Positions 13,942-18,203 of a DNA stretch of 18,203 bases are shown piece after piece. This stretch comes from Methanomassiliicoccus sp. UBA6. Lineage in GTDB: Archaea; Thermoplasmatota; Thermoplasmata; Methanomassiliicoccales; Methanomassiliicoccaceae. Location of the stretch: assembly GCA_002508545.1 (NCBI GenBank), contig DAVH01000012.1, positions 47,722 through 65,924 of the forward strand, read 5' to 3'. The notes beneath the pieces were generated by a model, which was not told the origin of the DNA, ran no database searches, and was given only the letters and a program-made list of their open reading frames with translations. Both the position numbers and the translations under genes were made by a program. Position 1 is the first letter of the stretch. Each line of letters opens with the position of its first letter.

Positions 13942-14379
13942 GACGGAGCCTCCCCGGGCGTGTCAATGCGGCCCTCGCACGCATCTCCGTCTGCGTGCAA
14001 TCGACCGACACCTGCCTCCAATGAGGGACGTGAAGCGACGGCGAACGATGCTCCGATGTCAGCGTGGTCAACCATAATTCGCCTGGAAGCACGTTCGGCG
14101 CCAAACTCGCATGCGCATAGGGGCGCATCACCATGGAAGGATTTTTGTGAGCATATGTAAGGAACTTGTCTACATTCGTTCCACGATCTCGATCGCGGGC
14201 TTTTTTGCTCCCTTTCGGTAACCATCTATCTGCACCTGTTCTCAGAACAAACCAACTTAATTGCGATATGGTATAGAAATTTAGTCCCGGGGACGTGATC
14301 CTGTGCACTCCTTGTAGGGCCAACGTCAGGAGGATTGGACACCTGCCCTGCCAGAACGTCGTAAGCTAGACAGGGCGGA
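13942..14379. other. 438-bp intergenic region upstream of citrate synthase
   Basis: Both flanking genes are on the minus strand. I find no credible gene here. A minus-strand open frame across 13895-14323 overlaps the citrate synthase start, lacks the GC-rich third-position pattern of real genes here and resembles nothing known. The region holds several AT-rich stretches (14071-14090, 14140-14160, 14250-14285), a T6 run at 14203-14208, a 13-base palindrome at 14237-14249 and, at 14282-14379, GC-rich sequence with complementary segments. It may contain the citrate synthase promoter with a long leader, or an unrecognised RNA. Confidence 0.5.
14237..14249. promoter_or_regulatory. palindrome beside an AT-rich promoter-like element
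   Basis: TGTTCTCAGAACA is a perfect inverted repeat with 6-base arms and one central base. It lies about 25 bases from the AT-rich stretch at 14268-14283, which has TATA-like sequence on both strands. Read on the minus strand, a transcript from that element would start next to the palindrome, as expected of a repressor site. The regulator and regulated gene are unknown. Confidence 0.4.
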
Positions 14380-15510
14380 CTAGGAGACCACGGTCTCCAG
14401 GACCAGGGGCGGGGACACTGCCTGCCCGTCCTTGGTCAGGGTGAGCAGGAAGATGTAATGGCCGGTCTGATGAAAGGCCATCTCTCCGCTCCCGATCGGC
14501 TCCCAGGCGCCCGCCATCCATGCGGCGTAGGTGCCGCCGGAGCCGACCTCATAGGGGGTCGGGGTGCTGGCCTCGCTGCCTTCCAGCCTCACCCCGTGCT
14601 GAGCGTTCCAGACCACATGGTGAGGGAGACCTTTGCCCCAGCTCCACATCGAGTCCACCGAGGTGTTGACCAGGACGGAGGGATCGGCGGTCCCGCCTCC
14701 CTGGTTGAAGGGAGCCATGTCATCGTACGCTATCATGCCGTCCGGGTTGATGATCGTGACCGTCCAGTTGTACATGGTCACCCCGGCCTTGGTCTCCTTC
14801 CAGCGATCGGTGGTCTGGGCGCCGATGGTGAACGGCATCACCGAGTTGTTGGACACCGACCGCATCCATCCGGCCGAGTACTCCGTATCGATCGCGGGCG
14901 TGGAGAACAGGTACGGGACGGCCGGACCGTCGACCGTCACCTCCATGGTCACCGGGGGAGCAAGGGCGTTCCCATCGGCCGCGTCAGTGGCGTTGACACT
15001 GATGGCATAGGTCCCAGGAGCGCTGATAATCACCATGATAAGGACTGTGGCCTCGCTAGCGATCTCGAACCGCTCGCTGCCGGAGCGCAGGAGCACGCCC
15101 GCTGCTCCGTCCTCGGCGTCAACCGGCGACCATGCGGTCATCAGGCTGTCGGCATCGTAGGTCCTAACGTCGACATCGTCCGGCGAGGCACCAGCGATCT
15201 TCAGCACCTCTGTCGCGGTCACCGAGGCATCACCCTCGGGATCCAGGGAGTCCCTCAGCTGCAGGAAGAACGGCCGGTCGACGACCACCGAGCTGCCGCT
15301 CAGGTCGGTGCGGAGCGTCATCACCTGGCGTATCGTTCCCGCGCTGGTCGCCTTGCTGTCGTCGTCCGCGACCTGATCGTCCCTGGTCCCATCCTGCGCC
15401 GGGGTCAGGTCCCGGTCCCCCGGAATGTAGGACGAGGCGATCACGATGATGACTACGATGATAGCCGAAACTATCCCTATGCTGACTAAGCTCCCCTTTC
15501 TCAAGCCCAA
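14380..15510 (-). CDS. membrane-anchored extracytoplasmic protein of unknown function
   Basis: The 376-residue product begins with a short basic stretch (MGLRKG) and one hydrophobic helix (about residues 9-30) and then a long hydrophilic region, so it is probably a signal-anchored protein facing outward. After the anchor comes a low-complexity acidic linker (about 31-60), then beta-rich sequence. Residues around 150-195 (SAPGTYAISVNATDAADGNA) look like an Ig/cadherin-like beta sandwich. The remainder is rich in Trp, Thr and Gly, with NxS/T sites. No enzyme motif is seen. The start is TTG 15510, which coincides with the transcript start expected from the TATA-like element at 15536-15543; TTG 15504 is an alternative. 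The stop is TAG. The frame is continuous upstream to the TAG of the Fe-S gene. Confidence 0.72.
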   Translation of the reverse strand: MGLRKGSLVSIGIVSAIIVVIIVIASSYIPGDRDLTPAQDGTRDDQVADDDSKATSAGTIRQVMTLRTDLSGSSVVVDRPFFLQLRDSLDPEGDASVTATEVLKIAGASPDDVDVRTYDADSLMTAWSPVDAEDGAAGVLLRSGSERFEIASEATVLIMVIISAPGTYAISVNATDAADGNALAPPVTMEVTVDGPAVPYLFSTPAIDTEYSAGWMRSVSNNSVMPFTIGAQTTDRWKETKAGVTMYNWTVTIINPDGMIAYDDMAPFNQGGGTADPSVLVNTSVDSMWSWGKGLPHHVVWNAQHGVRLEGSEASTPTPYEVGSGGTYAAWMAGAWEPIGSGEMAFHQTGHYIFLLTLTKDGQAVSPPLVLETVVS

Positions 15511-15535
15511 CCCAGCGGTGGCATCCCTTTTGGTA

Positions 15536-15543
15536 CTACATAA
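15536..15543 (-). promoter_or_regulatory. possible TATA box of the membrane-anchored protein gene
   Basis: The minus strand reads CTTATGTAGTACC around these bases. Counting 26 bases downstream reaches 15511-15514, next to the TTG start at 15510, suggesting a leaderless message. It is the only AT-rich element between this gene and the Fe-S gene. Confidence 0.4.
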
Positions 15544-15606
15544 GGTTGCTGTCTGACACGGCGGCCACCTATCGTCGGGTGACGAGGCCGGACATCGCTT
15601 TCCCGC

Positions 15607-16509
15607 CTATCTGAGCAGGACCTCGAGGTTGCGGGGGAATATCGCCGGGTCGAGCCCCATGCCCTTCAGCTTCTCGTTCAGCGCCGCGGCGGCCTCCCCC
15701 TCCCGCTGGCCGCTCAGCAGCAGGGCGGTCTCCTCCTCGGAAAGCTCCCCGCGCGCCGATGTAAAGTCCAGGGCCATGCGGTTGTACGGGCACACCCGCT
15801 GGCAGCGCATGCAGCCGATCAGCGCGTTGTGGGCCTGGGGATCGACCCAGTTGGGGAACGGCACGCTGCTGTCCCTCTCGTTCAGGTTGGTGAGGCACCT
15901 ATCCGCCCGGATGAGGAAACGGTCCTCGGTTATCGCCCCGGTCGGGCAGGTGCGCACGCACGCGTGGCAGTCGTCGCAGCCGGGCAGCCCCTCGCGGTCC
16001 TGCCACTGGTCCTCGGCGCACGGCATGTCGCTGAAGAACGCGGTCAGGCGGTTGAAGCTGCCGAACCGCGGGATGTAGCCGATGTTGTTCTTCCCGTACT
16101 TGACCAGCCCGCTCCGGGCGGCCAGGGTCTTGAGGGGCAGCTGGGCCTTGACGTACCGGTATGAGGCGGGGCTCAGCGCCTTGTCGAGCGCCTCCAGCGA
16201 GTCCTTGTCCACCTTGGCGGCGTCGGCGTAGCTTGGAGGTATGATAAAACCCCAGCTCTTGCCACCATGCCGCAGCGTCACCATCAGCGAGGGTTGCGGC
16301 CTCGCCACCACGATGATGCTCTTCGCGTCCGGAAGCTCCCGCGGCAGCTCGTAGCGGAAGTGGGAGAGGCTCTCCTCCCACAATGTGGCGTCCACTTCCC
16401 CCCTCAACGCCTCGACGTCCCTTTCAATGTCCTCCAGGTGCTCGACCGAGACCGTCCGGACCTCGAAGCCGGTCCTCTCCATCTTCTGCTGCAATGTCAG
16501 GCGCATCAT
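15607..16509 (-). CDS. double [4Fe-4S] cluster protein, QueG-like
   Basis: The 300-residue product resembles the C-terminal half of epoxyqueuosine reductase QueG and related Fe-S reductases. Eight cysteines are placed for two [4Fe-4S] clusters: CDDCHACVRTCP (Cys178, 181, 184, 188), then RADRCLTNL (Cys205) and CMRCQRVCPYNR (Cys233, 236, 240). The preceding GKNNIGYIPRFGSFNRL corresponds to the GKN/PRYGS segment of the family. Archaea normally make archaeosine rather than queuosine, so the real substrate is open. Whether the N-terminal part can bind cobalamin as QueG does cannot be judged by eye. ATG 16509 is preferred because the family-like sequence MMRLTLQQKMERTGFEV begins here. An in-frame ATG at 16602 would add 31 unremarkable residues. 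The stop is TAG. Confidence 0.85.
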   Translation of the reverse strand: MMRLTLQQKMERTGFEVRTVSVEHLEDIERDVEALRGEVDATLWEESLSHFRYELPRELPDAKSIIVVARPQPSLMVTLRHGGKSWGFIIPPSYADAAKVDKDSLEALDKALSPASYRYVKAQLPLKTLAARSGLVKYGKNNIGYIPRFGSFNRLTAFFSDMPCAEDQWQDREGLPGCDDCHACVRTCPTGAITEDRFLIRADRCLTNLNERDSSVPFPNWVDPQAHNALIGCMRCQRVCPYNRMALDFTSARGELSEEETALLLSGQREGEAAAALNEKLKGMGLDPAIFPRNLEVLLR

Positions 16510-16729
16510 CCGCTCCACCCTCTCCGCCTTCCGGACCGGGGCCCGAAGGGCGGGTCCACCATCGACCCCATCTCTGATAATCCCTGTGGTCATCCTCCCC
16601 ATGAACCTCGTTCCGTCCCTCGGCCCGGCATCTACAGGAGGTCCTCGCGGCCGTTCGCTAGAAGGAGGGCGACCACCCCACCAAAAGCATCAATAGCGTT
16701 CTCCTCACGTAGAACGTACGGTGGCATTG

Positions 16730-17275
16730 ATGGAGAACTACAATCTGCTGGTGACCTTCCATCCCAACCAGGCGGGGTTGGCGGAGCGGGAGGTACGAAA
16801 CAGGATAGAGGAGGCGGGCGGCACGGTGGAGGATGTCGAGCGGTCGAACGTCAGAGGGGTGTTCTGCGTCAAGGTCGCGGGGAATCCCAAGGAGATCGTC
16901 ACGGAGATCAGGTCCCAGTTCCGCGACTACCCCGAGATGCTGTCCCACACCTACCACTGGGTCCCGGTGGACGTGTGGGTCGACGCCAACGACGAGGACA
17001 TGATCGATGCGGTCAACAGCGCGGCCGAAGGGATCGGGGAGCATGAGAGCTGGATGATGCACGTGCACAAACGGCAGCACCCCAAGCACTCCGAGGAGCT
17101 TATGCTGACCCTCACCGACCGCATCCAGAAGGGAAGGGTCGACCTGAAGCACCCCGAGAAGATCATCGCGGTGGAGGTGCTGGGCGACCGGGCCGCGATA
17201 TCCCTCCTCACGAGGGAAGAGGTCATCGACGTCAACAAGCTGCGGCTGGAGGCCGGCCTGACCGTGATGGCTTGA
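16730..17275 (+). CDS. THUMP domain protein (Tan1-like)
   Basis: The 181-residue product opens with NYNLLVTFHPNQAGLAEREV, typical of the N-terminal part of archaeal THUMP proteins. A THUMP core follows in the second half (MMHVHKRQHPKHSEELMLTL, then KVDL-like DLKHPEKIIAVEVLGDRAAI and LLTREEVIDVNKLR). THUMP domains bind the tRNA acceptor end. The closest functional analogue is Tan1, the RNA-binding partner for acetylation of cytidine 12 in tRNA, but no acetyltransferase is in the window. No methyltransferase or deaminase domain is attached, so it probably needs a partner. ATG 16730 gives the usual N terminus. In-frame GTG 16721 would add three residues and is possible, as no good ribosome-binding site is seen for either. 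Confidence 0.85.
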   Translation: MENYNLLVTFHPNQAGLAEREVRNRIEEAGGTVEDVERSNVRGVFCVKVAGNPKEIVTEIRSQFRDYPEMLSHTYHWVPVDVWVDANDEDMIDAVNSAAEGIGEHESWMMHVHKRQHPKHSEELMLTLTDRIQKGRVDLKHPEKIIAVEVLGDRAAISLLTREEVIDVNKLRLEAGLTVMA

Positions 17276-17332
17276 CCCTGGTGGATCCGGCGGCTCGGCG
17301 CCCGTCCCTTCAGCGCGAGGCATCCTGCGGGC

Positions 17333-17575
17333 TCAGGAGGACCTCGATGCGAGCATGGCCTTGAGCTCCTCCACCCCGGGTACGAACCCCGCGACCGCCA
17401 CCCCGCCGTCGATGAAGAGCACCGGCGCTCTCATCACCCCCCGCCGCTTGATCTCCTCGATGTCCTCGAGCCGCTCGAAGGTCTCCTCCATGCCAAGCTC
17501 CCGGAGGGCCTCCTCAAGGTTCCTCTCCAGGCGCCTGCACTTGGCGCAGCCTATAACGTAGACCTCGATCCTCAT
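17333..17575 (-). CDS. small thioredoxin-like redox protein
   Basis: The 80-residue product is a minimal thioredoxin/glutaredoxin fold: strand MRIEVYVIG, redox motif CAKC (Cys10, Cys13), then RAPVLFIDG with the cis-proline (Pro51) that faces the disulfide, and a final helix EELKAML. It belongs with the small redox-active disulfide proteins of methanogens (MTH895-type). Its partner is unknown; it could reduce protein or peroxiredoxin disulfides in the cytoplasm. ATG 17575 has GAGGT upstream as a modest ribosome-binding site. The gene is divergent from the tRNA-binding protein and convergent with the THUMP gene. Confidence 0.88.
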   Translation of the reverse strand: MRIEVYVIGCAKCRRLERNLEEALRELGMEETFERLEDIEEIKRRGVMRAPVLFIDGGVAVAGFVPGVEELKAMLASRSS

Positions 17576-17684
17576 CCCATTACCTCTGCTGGCCGCTCGG
17601 CCCGACCACGCCGGCGCCAGAGGGATGTAGCGGGCCAGGCGGGCATAAGGCTATCCTCTAGATGTCACGGTCGAGCTGCGCTGA

Positions 17685-17692
17685 GATTATAT
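17685..17692 (+). promoter_or_regulatory. TATA box of the tRNA-binding protein gene
   Basis: GATTATAT, centred about 27 bases before ATG 17716, predicts a transcript beginning at or next to the start codon. It lies inside the upstream in-frame extension from 17662 and so argues for the shorter protein. Confidence 0.6.
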
Positions 17693-17715
17693 CCGCTGGC
17701 CGGCATGGCGGGAAC

Positions 17716-18078
17716 ATGGAAGAGATGACGCCTGCACCGGTGAAACCGACAATCAGCTTCGACGTGCTGGAGAAGATCGACATCAGGGTCGGGACGATCG
17801 AGGAGGTCCGCGATGTGGAGGGATCGGACAAGCTGATCAGGATGAGGGTCAACTTCGGCGACCACGTCCGGACGATATTTTCCGGGATGAAGAACGAGAG
17901 GAAGGACTGCCAGGAGCTGGTCGGCAAGCAGACGCTGTTCGTGGTGAACCTGAAGCCGAAGAAGATGATGGGCGAGGTCTCCGAGGGCATGATCTTCGAC
18001 ATCGGCTACGCGGACGGGGTGCTCCCCGCCCTCGCCTTCCCGGAACGCCCGGTGCCCAACGGCGCCAGGCTGGGCTGA
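17716..18078 (+). CDS. EMAP/MetRS-type tRNA-binding domain protein
   Basis: The 120-residue product is a free-standing OB-fold tRNA-binding domain. It resembles the C-terminal dimerisation domain of methionyl-tRNA synthetase and the bacterial proteins YgjH and CsaA. Signatures are FDVLEKIDIRVGTIEEVRDV, EGSDKLIRMRVNFGDHVRTI with FSGMKNER, the LVGKQTLFVVNLKPKKMMGE strand pair and VSEGMIF. In archaea such stand-alone proteins may act in trans with MetRS; that synthetase is not in the window. ATG 17716 is chosen because it coincides with the transcript start predicted from the TATA box at 17685. An in-frame ATG at 17662 would add 18 residues lying upstream of that box. A full-length domain with no missing segment is visible. 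Confidence 0.92.
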   Translation: MEEMTPAPVKPTISFDVLEKIDIRVGTIEEVRDVEGSDKLIRMRVNFGDHVRTIFSGMKNERKDCQELVGKQTLFVVNLKPKKMMGEVSEGMIFDIGYADGVLPALAFPERPVPNGARLG

Positions 18079-18203
18079 GGCCGGGATATCAATCTATGAA
18101 CCTGTAGGTCACTATTCATCACAACCTGGTCCGCCCGGTCGTGATGCGATGTCCTGCCTCTCGTTCATCAGCGATGATACTTTCCCCGGGCAGGGAGTGT
18201 CGG

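Noticed and set aside
14198..14208. T6 run (GGGCTTTTTT) as a terminator on the plus strand
   Set aside because: There is no plus-strand gene to its left, and the adjacent stem (CGATC/GATCG) has a two-base loop, too tight to be meaningful.
13895..14323. Minus-strand 142-codon frame upstream of and overlapping citrate synthase
   Set aside because: It overlaps the gltA start in another frame, third positions are not GC-biased like real genes here, and nothing in the protein is recognisable.
13942..14379. tRNA or rRNA gene in the large gaps (also checked 7039-7383)
   Set aside because: No T-loop consensus (GTTCGAATC type), no matching acceptor stem and no CCA end were found in either gap.
16658..17323. 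Minus-strand 221-codon frame antisense to the THUMP gene
   Set aside because: It is a shadow frame opposite a protein with clear THUMP features.
1..18203. Mobile element, phage, toxin-antitoxin or CRISPR content
   Set aside because: No transposase, integrase, direct repeat array or composition shift was seen. The PIN protein is the aIF2-operon Fcf1 type with no antitoxin partner, not a VapC toxin.

Overview
The window is chromosomal DNA from a GC-rich euryarchaeal methanogen. Archaeal origin rests on ribosomal protein S6e, translation factor aIF2-gamma with its usual PIN-domain neighbour, a CTP-dependent riboflavin kinase fused to a winged helix, and TATA boxes about 25 bases upstream of very short or absent leaders. 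Methanogen identity rests on one gene, methanogenesis marker protein 8. High GC, three-part PurS/PurL/PurQ and the RbkR-type kinase-regulator point to Methanomassiliicoccales (a Methanomassiliicoccus luminyensis-like genome). That assignment is an inference, with no 16S, mcr or pyl gene here to settle it.

Layout. 40-3465 (+): purS-purL-purQ, the complete phosphoribosylformylglycinamidine synthase operon. 3467-4126 (-): RbkR, convergent with purQ and divergent from 4245-5063 (+), methanogenesis marker 8. RbkR and marker 8 share a symmetric TATA region, and a perfect 16-bp palindrome lies at the predicted RbkR transcript start. 5060-7038 (-): translation operon rps6e - aIF2-gamma - PIN nuclease. 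7384-9328 (+): GyrI-like ligand-binding protein, pirin and a single-cysteine peroxiredoxin, each with its own TATA box. 9482-12077 (-): an unusual aquaporin-family channel behind an oligoendopeptidase F. 12253-12694 (+): a possible 26-residue peptide and a 119-residue unknown protein. 12742-13941 (-): citrate synthase with a TTG start. 13942-14379: a 438-bp AT-richer gap with promoter-like and palindromic elements. 14380-16509 (-): a membrane-anchored unknown protein and a QueG-like double [4Fe-4S] protein. 16730-18078: a THUMP protein (+), a tiny thioredoxin-like protein (-) and an EMAP/MetRS-type tRNA-binding protein (+).

Most of the window is housekeeping: purine synthesis, flavin cofactor supply, translation, tRNA binding or modification, and oxidative-stress handling. 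I see no insertion sequence, phage, CRISPR array, tRNA or rRNA, and no obviously foreign base composition. I did not find a clear new multi-gene system.

The observations most worth a second look are: (1) aIF2-gamma and the PIN nuclease are in the same frame and separated by a single UAG; (2) the Fe-S protein and the membrane protein downstream are likewise in one frame, separated by a UAG and 32 open codons. Both matter because Methanomassiliicoccales commonly encode pyrrolysine at UAG. (3) A palindrome is positioned as an RbkR autoregulatory operator. (4) An 18-bp palindrome sits in front of a channel lacking the canonical second NPA motif and its arginine. (5) An AT-rich, possibly RNA-coding gap lies upstream of citrate synthase.
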